Assembly (NCBI RefSeq): GCF_003625475.1
Contig: NZ_RAIQ01000003.1
Location: forward strand, 248,001 to 312,000
Direction of reading: 5' to 3'
Origin: Butyrivibrio sp. X503
Lineage (GTDB): Bacteria > Bacillota > Clostridia > Lachnospirales > Lachnospiraceae
DNA: 64,000 nucleotides
The position numbers and the translations under genes are program-made. Below are positions 33,467 through 41,681 of this stretch, piece by piece (position 1 is the stretch's first letter; every line of letters begins with the position of its first letter). The notes below the pieces were generated by a model that saw only the letters and a program-made list of their open reading frames with translations, did no database searches and was not told the origin of the DNA.

Positions 33467-34381
33467 TTAGGTGAAATTCTCTTTATAATATCCTTCTATC
33501 GTTGGTGTATTGATCGGAGACTCATCAAAATATTTTGCCAGCGCCAACGATAATCCCACATATTCTTTGGCGGCCTTCTTATATTTCTCGTCATGATTGT
33601 CCATCCATATTTGATCATATAGCCAGCCTATATTAAATACCAATGCATATAACAACTCCTGACAAGAGTTTTTCTTTTCCAACGCAATGCCTTTTTTGCA
33701 AATATCTATAGACTTCTCATACTGTCCTCTAAGTCCAAGAGTATTCGCATAATTGAAATATATCTTCACAGCTATCATACTGTCCTTATTATCTTCAGCC
33801 TGTTCAAGATAAACATCTAGCTTTTCGAATATTTTTACAGCCATTTCGGTACAACCGATCTTATCATTCGTTATGGCTATATCATTCAAAAGATTTAACT
33901 CAGTGTCATTATATAAACGAGTTATGGAAAACTCTCCATCCTTATAATCAGGCACGGATTTCTTTAATAACCCTTCTTGGATCTCCAACATCTCTTTTGT
34001 ATAGTCATAATAAGTAAGAGTTTCCAGCCTGGCAAGGAACTGCTCTTTTTCAACAGATTCTACATTTTTCAGCCCCTCTTTAAGTATTTGCATCTTCATA
34101 CGAAGCTCATCATACTTCTGATTATTCAATAGATTCTCATACTCAACGTATCTGTCACCATCAACAAAGAGCCCCATATCATAAGACATTATGATCTGCT
34201 CGGGTCTTCCGCCCATCTTCTCCTGAAGCAGCCTGTAGTTATCCTCGCTTGGGAGCATCCCCTCATTTTCATATCTCTTGAGCGTAGTGATATCACAGAT
34301 TCCTTCGGAAAGCTTTTCTCTTGAGAAACCCTTTTCAACTCTATGTGATTTTAATAACTTAGATTTTTTGTATACGCTCAT
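33467..34381 (-). CDS. XRE-HTH and TPR regulator, RRNPP-like (1)
   Basis: 304 residues from ATG at 34381; the longer frame would overlap the upstream gene. Residues 1-60 are an XRE helix-turn-helix (KLLKSHRVEKGFSREKLSEGICDITTLKRYENEGMLPS). The remaining 240 residues are alpha-helical with TPR-like pairs (for example NYANTLGLRGQYEKSIDICKKGIALEK). Rap, Rgg, NprR, PlcR and PrgX receptors share this plan and bind short secreted peptides. Starts 17 bases after the paralog stop; probably one operon. Likely ligand: the peptide of 33212-33352 (inference). Confidence 0.75.
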   Translation of the reverse strand: MSVYKKSKLLKSHRVEKGFSREKLSEGICDITTLKRYENEGMLPSEDNYRLLQEKMGGRPEQIIMSYDMGLFVDGDRYVEYENLLNNQKYDELRMKMQILKEGLKNVESVEKEQFLARLETLTYYDYTKEMLEIQEGLLKKSVPDYKDGEFSITRLYNDTELNLLNDIAITNDKIGCTEMAVKIFEKLDVYLEQAEDNKDSMIAVKIYFNYANTLGLRGQYEKSIDICKKGIALEKKNSCQELLYALVFNIGWLYDQIWMDNHDEKYKKAAKEYVGLSLALAKYFDESPINTPTIEGYYKENFT

Positions 34382-34397
34382 AGCATCTTGTTCCCCA

Positions 34398-35210
34398 TCA
34401 ATTCCAGCCGAGAAGATCGTCAAATTTAAGTATTGTCTCTTCTTCCTCGCTAAGCTCTCCGGCGTATTTTTTCTTAAGCTCAAGAAGTCTTACCACACCT
34501 TTACTTTGTTTGATAAGCCTCTTATACTGCAATGCACTCTCAATATACTCAAGCTGCACCTGCTTCATCCATCTGTTCTCGGATTCACTTACCAGCTCCG
34601 AGATCAATTCACCATAATAAACAACCTTCAAATAATGATTATCATTCAGCTTTTTAAGGAAATAACCAAGCTTAAAAAGCAGATTATGATCACTGATACT
34701 TGCGATCTTATACAATAGTCCGAATTCTCTGACCGTATATAGCGAATTGTCTATATCATCAAGCTTTTTCTTGCAAGTCTGCTCAAATGCCTCCTTGTAA
34801 AAAGACACTGCGCCTTTGGTATCATTTTTCATTCGGCACAGTTCACCACTTACCTCAAGTTCGAGCTGCCTGTGAATGTTCTTGCTCCTTGTTTTTGAAA
34901 TAGAGGAATACTCTTCAAGATATTGCCTTGTCTTTTCGGAATCTTCATTCTCAATGGACTCCAAAATATTTTTTCTGATATCAAGAAGTCTATGTTCCTC
35001 ATCGGTCACCGTATACAAAACTCTGTTTGAGTTTTTCCCCATTCGCTCAAGGAGCGCGGACAGCATAAACTTATCAGGCAGCATTTTGCCACCTTCATAT
35101 CTGTTATATGTAGATGCACTGCAAAGGCCATCACATACTTTGCTGATCGTAAGCGAGAGATTCGTTCGCTCCGTGCCAAGTATTGCCCCTATTATATTAC
35201 TATCGTTCAT
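34398..35210 (-). CDS. XRE-HTH and TPR regulator, RRNPP-like (2)
   Basis: 270 residues. Residues 1-58 form an XRE-like helix-turn-helix (IIGAILGTERTNLSLTISKVCDGLCSASTYNRYEGGKMLP), followed by a helical repeat domain without membrane segments. Related in layout but diverged from the 33467-34381 protein and about 35 residues shorter. AAGGATAAGG precedes the ATG. The pair may act on each other or on different ligands. Confidence 0.7.
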   Translation of the reverse strand: MNDSNIIGAILGTERTNLSLTISKVCDGLCSASTYNRYEGGKMLPDKFMLSALLERMGKNSNRVLYTVTDEEHRLLDIRKNILESIENEDSEKTRQYLEEYSSISKTRSKNIHRQLELEVSGELCRMKNDTKGAVSFYKEAFEQTCKKKLDDIDNSLYTVREFGLLYKIASISDHNLLFKLGYFLKKLNDNHYLKVVYYGELISELVSESENRWMKQVQLEYIESALQYKRLIKQSKGVVRLLELKKKYAGELSEEEETILKFDDLLGWN

Positions 35211-35243
35211 CGCAAGCCTTATCCTTCAAGTAAGAATCAACCT

Positions 35244-35951
35244 TTAGTCTCTTCTTCTGCCGTTTAATAAAACAAGTCTAAGGAGCTGTACTACTGCCGA
35301 TGCGGCACTTGCTACATAGGTCATTGCCGCAGCTGAAAGAACTTTTTTGGAATGACCAAGCTCTTCCTGATCGAGAATTCCGTATTCATCAAGCATCACA
35401 AGCGCTCTTCTTGAAGCATCAAACTCAACGGGGAGTGTCACTACCTGGAAAAGAACGGCAAGTGAGAATACCCAGATTCCGATCTTGATAAGAAACGGTA
35501 AGCTTAAGAACATTCCCAAAAGAAGAATGGGAATACCTGCCTTGGAACCGATACTTGCCGCAGGAACAATAGCTGTTCTTATCTTGAGCGGCAGATATCC
35601 GAACTCATGCTGACAGACGTGTCCGCACTCGTGCGCCGCTACTCCGACCGCGGCAACACTCGGTGAATCGTAAGTTGCATCCGATAAATTAACTGTTTTT
35701 GATCTTGGATCGAAATGATCCGTAAGATTGCCGGAGACATGTCTTACGCTCACATCGGTGATCCCGTTTCTACGAAGGATCTCCATGGCAACCTGAGCTC
35801 CGGTCATATTGCTTCTGCTTCTGATCCGCGCATACTTCTTGTATACTGAAGAAACTCTGCTACTTGCAACCATGCACAGGATACCCATGATTATCACCAA
35901 TATATACATCGGATCAAATCCGTATCCGTAAAATCCGCGTGCGTAATACAT
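35244..35951 (-). CDS. yugP: YugP-like zinc metallopeptidase, membrane-bound
   Basis: 235 residues. One N-terminal helix (about 14-30), then RSNMTGAQVAMEILRRNGI and the zinc motif AAHECGHVCQH (HExxH, about 112-122). Two or three more helices follow (about 135-185, 205-225), with the EFDASRRA segment that supplies the third ligand. Family DUF2227-like/YugP neutral metallopeptidases; physiological substrate unknown. In clostridial genomes it commonly follows fmt, as here. Confidence 0.88.
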   Translation of the reverse strand: MYYARGFYGYGFDPMYILVIIMGILCMVASSRVSSVYKKYARIRSRSNMTGAQVAMEILRRNGITDVSVRHVSGNLTDHFDPRSKTVNLSDATYDSPSVAAVGVAAHECGHVCQHEFGYLPLKIRTAIVPAASIGSKAGIPILLLGMFLSLPFLIKIGIWVFSLAVLFQVVTLPVEFDASRRALVMLDEYGILDQEELGHSKKVLSAAAMTYVASAASAVVQLLRLVLLNGRRRD

Positions 35952-36026
35952 ATTATCATCTCCTTTACTCTTATGTATCTAATCTGTATCTGACAGAAAA
36001 ATCATAGTCCTAAATCTTAAGACTGA

Positions 36027-36992
36027 TCATGAAAGCCTTGTTCCTGGCGTAAGCTTATATCCCAAAAGGAAATCCTTTACCGCCATGCGCTTTTTACCTT
36101 CAAGCTGCACTTCTTTTACCGAAAGATAATCTTTGCCGGTAGAAACGATAAATGCTTCTTTGCCTGTAAATACGACCGTTCCGGGCTCTGCCCCTGTCAA
36201 AAGAGCCGTCTCATTCGAAAGCTCTTTTACCTGTGTTTCATCTAAAACATCCGCTTTCCAGATCTTGAGAAGCTTACCGTCCAGATGAGAATAAGCGCTG
36301 GGCCAAGGATTAAGGCCTCTTACAAGATTCCTGATAGAACGGGCATCCTTACCAAAGTCGATGCTGCCCATATCCTTGGATAGCTTGCCGCATTTGGTGG
36401 CAAGAGTTTCATCCTGAGGAACGGGTACAAGCTCACCCCTTTCAATCTTGGGAAGCGCTTCTACAATGAGCTCTGCGCCAAGATCCGAAAGCTTATCAAA
36501 AAGGCCTCCGCCCGTCTCGTTTTCGTCAATCGGAATCTCTCTTTGAAGGAGAATGTCTCCCGTATCCATGCCTATTGCCATCTGCATGATGGTAACACCT
36601 GTTGTAGCTTCGCCGTCAATTATTGACTGCTGGATAGGTGCGGCTCCTCTGTATTTCGGAAGAAGAGAAGCATGAATATTGACGCAGCCGAATTTCGGGA
36701 TGTCCAGTATCTCTTTTGAAAGAATCTGTCCGAATGCGGCTACAACATAGATATCCGCCTCTATTCCTTTAAGGTAAGCGACGTTATCGGCCTCTTTTAT
36801 CTTAACGGGCTGAAATACAGGAATATCGTGCTTTATAGCGCAGTCCTTTACGTCCGAAATCTGAAGCTCACCGCTTCTTCCCTTGGGCTTATCGGGCTGA
36901 GTCACAACAAGAACAACGTCGTGGCCCGCATCTATTATCTTTTCAAGAGCTGCCCTCGCAAAATCGGGCGTACCCATAAAAACTATCTTCAT
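36027..36992 (-). CDS. fmt: Methionyl-tRNA formyltransferase
   Basis: 321 residues. N-terminal formyl-transfer domain with FMGTPDFAR, the catalytic NIHASLLPKYRGAAPIQ (Asn, His; about 108-124) and MQMAIGMDTGDILLQ containing the catalytic Asp. The C-terminal OB-like tRNA-binding domain starts near residue 207 and ends KRMAVKDFLLGYKLTPG. Formylates initiator Met-tRNA. ATGA overlap with def gives a tight pair. Confidence 0.97.
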   Translation of the reverse strand: MKIVFMGTPDFARAALEKIIDAGHDVVLVVTQPDKPKGRSGELQISDVKDCAIKHDIPVFQPVKIKEADNVAYLKGIEADIYVVAAFGQILSKEILDIPKFGCVNIHASLLPKYRGAAPIQQSIIDGEATTGVTIMQMAIGMDTGDILLQREIPIDENETGGGLFDKLSDLGAELIVEALPKIERGELVPVPQDETLATKCGKLSKDMGSIDFGKDARSIRNLVRGLNPWPSAYSHLDGKLLKIWKADVLDETQVKELSNETALLTGAEPGTVVFTGKEAFIVSTGKDYLSVKEVQLEGKKRMAVKDFLLGYKLTPGTRLS

Positions 36993-37489
36993 TCCTGTGC
37001 TTCCTCATTCTGTGCGATCAGATCCTCGTTATTAACAAGCTCGCCTTCTACCTTTTCAACATACATATGTCCGTCGAGGTGATCGTTCTCATGAAGAATG
37101 GCTCTTGCAAAAAGCTCCTCGCCTTCTACCACAAATTCCTCGCCGTCAAGATTGGTCGCCTTAGCCTTAACGTAATTGGGTCTTGTAACGATTCCGGATT
37201 TGCCGGGAACTGAAAGACATCCTTCGTAACCGGTCTGTTCTCCGCTTGTCTCAAGGATCTCGGGATTTATGAATACCATTGGTGAATCCCCTTCGGGTGA
37301 AACATCGATAACAAAAATTCTCTTAAGAACTCCGACCTGAGGAGCGGCAAGTCCCACGCCGTCAGCCTCATACATGGTATCTATCATATCTTGTACAAGC
37401 TCTTTGATCCTTGGTGTGATCTCTTTTACTTCTTTGCAACGGCGTGCAAGTACTTCATCGCCGAATTCTCTTATTGTTCTAAGTGCCAT
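36989..37489 (-). CDS. def: Peptide deformylase
   Basis: 166 residues. Three family motifs: GVGLAAPQVG (about 45-54), EGCLSVPG (about 90-97, Cys metal ligand), and HENDHLDGHMYVEK (about 133), where the catalytic HExxH reads HENDH. The acidic C-terminal tail (NNEDLIAQNEEAQE) is slightly longer than usual. Removes the formyl group from nascent peptides, undoing the work of Fmt. Confidence 0.96.
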   Translation of the reverse strand: MALRTIREFGDEVLARRCKEVKEITPRIKELVQDMIDTMYEADGVGLAAPQVGVLKRIFVIDVSPEGDSPMVFINPEILETSGEQTGYEGCLSVPGKSGIVTRPNYVKAKATNLDGEEFVVEGEELFARAILHENDHLDGHMYVEKVEGELVNNEDLIAQNEEAQE

Positions 37490-37541
37490 TTAGGCCTCCT
37501 TCTATCTATACTTATTGTGTTCCTGCTTATTATAAAACTTA

Positions 37542-37580
37542 AACCCCACTATTATCAAATACTTTTGATAACAGCAGGGT
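37542..37580 (-). terminator. Possible stem-loop after priA
   Basis: AACCC plus TTATCAAA arms pair with TTTGATAA plus GGGTT around a short loop with internal mismatches; a T-rich tail follows on the minus strand. It separates priA from def-fmt. Confidence 0.5.
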
Positions 37581-37600
37581 TATTATATCATTACTTCTTA

Positions 37601-39859
37601 TCAGTATCCGTTTACGGGATCAAAGTCAAATTGAACCGAAATATCTTTTAGCTTGCCGGCGTCGCTTAATTCTCTTACAAAGCGTTCCAGGCTGTCCTTA
37701 AGCTCAACCAGTTTCTCGTAGTCATCGAGTTTAACGTACAAGGCTATCCTGTATACATCGTTTATCTTACCAACCGAAGCAAAGGCAGGTCCGATAAACA
37801 CAGCGTTTTTGATCTTTTGCTGTTCCATAAGAGCGCGGAGCCTGTTCGCAAACTGCATACCTCTTTCTTCGCCGGCGCTCTGCACCTGAACGCACATCAT
37901 ATGCGAGATCGGAGGGTATCTTAAAATATCCCTGTACGCGATCTCCTCTTCATAGAAAGCCTTGTAATCCTGCTTGGACGCAGTGATTATGCTGTAGTGC
38001 TCAGGCTGATAGCTCTGAATGATGACGTTGCCGGGCTTTTCTCCTCTTCCCGCTCTTCCCGCAGCCTGAGTAAGAAGCTGGAAAGTACGCTCACTTGCCC
38101 TGTAATCCGAGGCATAGAGCGACATGTCGGCTGCCAGGATTCCAACTAAAGTTACATCAGGGAAATCATGTCCTTTTACGATCATCTGTGTTCCCACAAG
38201 AACATCGGCCTCCTTGTTGGCAAAAGCCGACAATATCTTTTCATAGCTTCCCTTAGTCCTCGTCGTATCGGCGTCCATTCTAAGGACTTTTGCCTCGGGC
38301 CAGAACTTTTTGACCTCGTCCTCTATCTGCTGCGTGCCCGCTCTGAACGAAGACACGAACTTGGAGCCGCACTTGGGACAGATCTTCTTGGCAGGCTCCT
38401 CGTAGCCGCAGTAGTGGCAGACAAGGCGTCCTCCTCTGTGCTCCGAGAGCGCAACATCGCAGTGAGGGCACTTAAATACATGACCGCAAGCCCTGCAGGA
38501 AATAAAGCCCGCGTAGCCTCTTCTGTTGATAAAGAGCATCACCTGCTCTTTTCTTGAAAGTCTGTCTTCTATAAGCTCCTGCAATCTTATTGAAAAGATA
38601 GAGCGATTGCCTTTTCGAAGCTCCTCTCTTAGATCCGCGATCTCTACAAACGGAAGTGTCCCGCCCGTAAGTCTTTTATTAAGCTCAAAGAGCTTGTACT
38701 GACCGTTCCGTGCCTTGTAATAGGAATCAAGAGAAGGTGTCGCGGAACCAAGGACAACACTTGCTCCGTCCGGCACAAGCCTTGCCAGTTCTATGGCTGT
38801 CTCCCTTGCGTGATATTTGGGCATTGTTTCGCTCTTATAAGTCGTCTCATGTTCCTCGTCGATAATTATTATTCCGAGGTTGGAAAACGGGGTAAAAAGA
38901 GCCGATCTCGGGCCTATGATTATATCTATATCTCCGGTCCTTGCTCTCTCCATCTGATCGAATTTCTCGCCCGGAGACATTGATGAATTCACGACGGATA
39001 CTCTGTCTCCGAAATGCCTGTAGAAGCGCATCAAAGTCTGATATGTGAGCGCGATCTCAGGAATGAGCACTATCGCCTGCTTACCTCTTTTGATCACATC
39101 ATCTATAAGTGCGATATATACCTCGGTCTTTCCGCTACCCGTGATCCCGTGGATAAGGTAGGTATCTCTTTTGCCCTCGTCATAATCCTTGGAAAAAGAG
39201 CTTACAACAGCCTGCTGCTCATCGCTCAAGGTCTTTTTCCCATATCTGTCGGAAGAAGCCGCAATGGGATTTCTGTAATACTCCTCGCTCTCTATCTTGA
39301 TGATTCCCTTATCGGAAAGAGCCTTAAGAGTCGCCGATGTAACGCCGAGCTTACCCGTTATAAGCTCATAAGGTATTCTGTCTTCGGGGTTATCAAGGAG
39401 CTCTTTTATTATCCTCTCTCTTGCGGACTGCTTCTTTCGAACGCACTCATAGTAGTATTCCGTTGCTTCTCTTAAAGGAAGGCGCAGCGAAACATACTTA
39501 TGGACCTGTCTGTTTTGCTTCTTGGAAGAAGGAAGAACCGTTCGAAGCGCAGCGATCATGGTCGATCCGTAGTGATGCTTCATCCATGCGGCTAGTCTTA
39601 TCGAGATATCCTGCGCGGAGATGTTGTCTTTAACTATCCCCTCTATTTCTTTGATCTTTGCAGGGTCCCAATCCGCTTCGTCGGTAAAAGAAATAACGTA
39701 ACCCTTTCTTCTGGTATTTCCCCTTCCGAAAGGCACATAAACAGGATCCCCGATGTCGATACCGCTTCGTAAGCTTTCGGGAACCCTGTACTGAAAAGGC
39801 CTGTCGACCTTCTCGTGAGATATATCTATTATGACGTTTGCATACTCACATGCTGTCAA
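37601..39859 (-). CDS. priA: Primosomal replication-restart helicase PriA
   Basis: 752 residues from a TTG start at 39859, chosen because AAAGGAGAG lies 5 bases upstream and the protein then begins MTACEYANVIIDIS, the normal PriA start; the GTG at 39907 adds unlikely residues. N-terminal 3'-DNA-binding domain, Walker A GITGSGKTEVY (about 252), DEEH box, and a zinc-binding insertion of eight cysteines (CRACGHVFKCPHC ... CHYCGYEEPAKKICPKCG). Superfamily 2 helicase motifs V/VI (GTQMIVKGHDFPDVTLVG, QAAGRAGRG) are intact. Reloads the replisome at stalled forks. Confidence 0.95.
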   Translation of the reverse strand: MTACEYANVIIDISHEKVDRPFQYRVPESLRSGIDIGDPVYVPFGRGNTRRKGYVISFTDEADWDPAKIKEIEGIVKDNISAQDISIRLAAWMKHHYGSTMIAALRTVLPSSKKQNRQVHKYVSLRLPLREATEYYYECVRKKQSARERIIKELLDNPEDRIPYELITGKLGVTSATLKALSDKGIIKIESEEYYRNPIAASSDRYGKKTLSDEQQAVVSSFSKDYDEGKRDTYLIHGITGSGKTEVYIALIDDVIKRGKQAIVLIPEIALTYQTLMRFYRHFGDRVSVVNSSMSPGEKFDQMERARTGDIDIIIGPRSALFTPFSNLGIIIIDEEHETTYKSETMPKYHARETAIELARLVPDGASVVLGSATPSLDSYYKARNGQYKLFELNKRLTGGTLPFVEIADLREELRKGNRSIFSIRLQELIEDRLSRKEQVMLFINRRGYAGFISCRACGHVFKCPHCDVALSEHRGGRLVCHYCGYEEPAKKICPKCGSKFVSSFRAGTQQIEDEVKKFWPEAKVLRMDADTTRTKGSYEKILSAFANKEADVLVGTQMIVKGHDFPDVTLVGILAADMSLYASDYRASERTFQLLTQAAGRAGRGEKPGNVIIQSYQPEHYSIITASKQDYKAFYEEEIAYRDILRYPPISHMMCVQVQSAGEERGMQFANRLRALMEQQKIKNAVFIGPAFASVGKINDVYRIALYVKLDDYEKLVELKDSLERFVRELSDAGKLKDISVQFDFDPVNGY

Positions 39860-39903
39860 AAAAACTCTCCTTTTATCCTGTATGATAAGTGATCTAAAGC
39901 CGA

Positions 39904-41397
39904 TCACTTATCACTGTTTTCTTTTAGTATATCAGCAATGAGATCTCTTTCATCCATGGGATATTTAACTCCCTTGATCTCCTGATAATCCTCATGTCCC
40001 TTACCAGCAAGCACGATGATATCTCCGTGCTCTCCGTTGTTTATCGCATAACGGATCGCTTCTTTTCTGTCCTCGATCATGATGTATTTACCGTCAGTCT
40101 TGTTCATTCCGGTCTCAATGTCCTTCATGATATCAAGAGGCTCCTCAAATCTCGGATTATCGGATGTGATGATCGTAAAGTCCGCGTACTTGCCGCTTAC
40201 TTCTCCCATCTCGAAACGACGGAGCTTACTTCTGTTACCACCGCAGCCAAAGACACTAATAAGTCTGTTGGGATGATAATCCTTGAGCGTTGAAAGAAGG
40301 CTCTTAAGCGCCATTGCATTGTGCGCGTAGTCGATCATAAGAGTAAAGTCATCGGATACCTTGACCATCTCTATACGACCCTTAACCTTGGCCTCTTTAA
40401 GCGCTTTCGCTATCTGCTCATCATTGCAACCAAGATGCTTGGCAACCGCGATCGCACAAAGAGCGTTGTACACACTGAATTTACCGGGAGTTCTGACTTC
40501 GGCGTGCATGTTTATGATACCTTCCGTATCAAAAAATACTCCGAGTTCGCCGGGCTTATGAATATAAGCAAGGTTGATCGCTCTGATATCAACACCTTCG
40601 GAAAATCCGTAGGTCATAGCCTCACATGTATGATCCTTCAAAATATCCTCAACATGCGGATCGTCGCCGTTTAATATGCCCATCTTACACTGCTTGAACA
40701 AAAGGCTCTTGCAGTGAAGATAATCCTCAAAATCCTTGTGCTCGTTTGGTCCGATATGATCGGGCTCGATATTAGTAAAGATGCCTATATCAAAGATAAA
40801 GCCCTGGCTTCTGTGAAGCATAAGTCCCTGTGAAGATACTTCCATAACCACGCTGTCACAGCCCGCTTTAACCATCCTATCCATATATTCCTGAAGATTA
40901 TAGGACTCAGGTGTCGTATTCTCTGCATGAATGTGCTCATCGCCTATGATTACTTCGATCGTTCCGATAAGACCGACCTTGTGCCCGGCGTTCTCAAGCA
41001 TGCTCTTTATGAGATAAGTTGTTGTAGTCTTACCTTTGGTTCCCGTGATACCTATAGTTGTGAGCTTATCTGCGGGATGTCCGAAATATGCTGCCGAGAT
41101 AAACGCCATTGCGTATCTGGTATCGTCCACTCTTACTACTGCCATCTTACAATCTTCCGGAAGATCGACATCATGTTCTGCAACGATCGCCGCTGCTTTT
41201 TTTTCATAAGCTTCTTTGGCACATGAATGTCCGTCAAAATTGGCTCCTTTTATGCAAATAAAAAGTGAACCTTCTTCGATTTTTCTGTTGTCATTAACAA
41301 CGTTTTTTATCTCAATCGCCGATGGATCAAGGGTTTTTGATGAATTCCCCTCAGTGACCTGTGACTTAATATCACTTATCAATTCACTTAATTTCAT
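39904..41397 (-). CDS. murE: UDP-N-acetylmuramoyl-tripeptide synthetase, diaminopimelate type
   Basis: 497 residues. ATP loop GITGTKGKTTTTYL (about 113-126), ENTTPES for the UMAG binding, carbamylated Lys region (HCKSLLFK) and the substrate-selecting motif TSDNPRFEEP. DNPR is diagnostic of meso-diaminopimelate addition rather than L-lysine, so this organism should have an A1-gamma type wall. The stop lies just upstream of priA. Confidence 0.94.
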   Translation of the reverse strand: MKLSELISDIKSQVTEGNSSKTLDPSAIEIKNVVNDNRKIEEGSLFICIKGANFDGHSCAKEAYEKKAAAIVAEHDVDLPEDCKMAVVRVDDTRYAMAFISAAYFGHPADKLTTIGITGTKGKTTTTYLIKSMLENAGHKVGLIGTIEVIIGDEHIHAENTTPESYNLQEYMDRMVKAGCDSVVMEVSSQGLMLHRSQGFIFDIGIFTNIEPDHIGPNEHKDFEDYLHCKSLLFKQCKMGILNGDDPHVEDILKDHTCEAMTYGFSEGVDIRAINLAYIHKPGELGVFFDTEGIINMHAEVRTPGKFSVYNALCAIAVAKHLGCNDEQIAKALKEAKVKGRIEMVKVSDDFTLMIDYAHNAMALKSLLSTLKDYHPNRLISVFGCGGNRSKLRRFEMGEVSGKYADFTIITSDNPRFEEPLDIMKDIETGMNKTDGKYIMIEDRKEAIRYAINNGEHGDIIVLAGKGHEDYQEIKGVKYPMDERDLIADILKENSDK

Positions 41398-41525
41398 AAT
41401 AAAGCCTCCGTTTTTTAAATTAAAATTATTCTAATTAACCAATTATTTTAATACTTATTTTAGTTAAAAAAGATTAATTCTAATTTTTATAGATTCTTCA
41501 CATTTTGTTCATATTTTTACGGTAT
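41398..41525. other. AT-rich spacer upstream of murE
   Basis: Very AT-rich DNA with dyad pieces around TTAACCAATTATTTTAATA; probably the murE promoter region. No coding potential seen. Confidence 0.5.
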
Positions 41526-41612
41526 TATAATAATCAAGAAGTAAGTAATCCAATTACTTACTATCTCCCCCTCATAAGAAACCGCAGACACACGCTTCGC
41601 GTGTGTTTTTGT
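41526..41612 (+). ncRNA. Candidate short plus-strand RNA between recJ and murE
   Basis: TATAAT at 41526-41531, then a perfect 9-3-9 inverted repeat (41541-41561, GTAAGTAAT arms) and an 8-bp stem ACACACGC-TTC-GCGTGTGT (41588-41606) followed by TTTT. That order, promoter, stem, terminator, would give a transcript of about 75 bases. No -35 is clear, and both flanking genes are on the other strand. No known RNA family recognised. Confidence 0.35.
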
Positions 41613-41681
41613 GGTTTATGGGGTATTTTCTTTTTCCGGAGTCTTTTTCAAGGGCCGGAAACCGCGCCCACAGGCGCTTAC

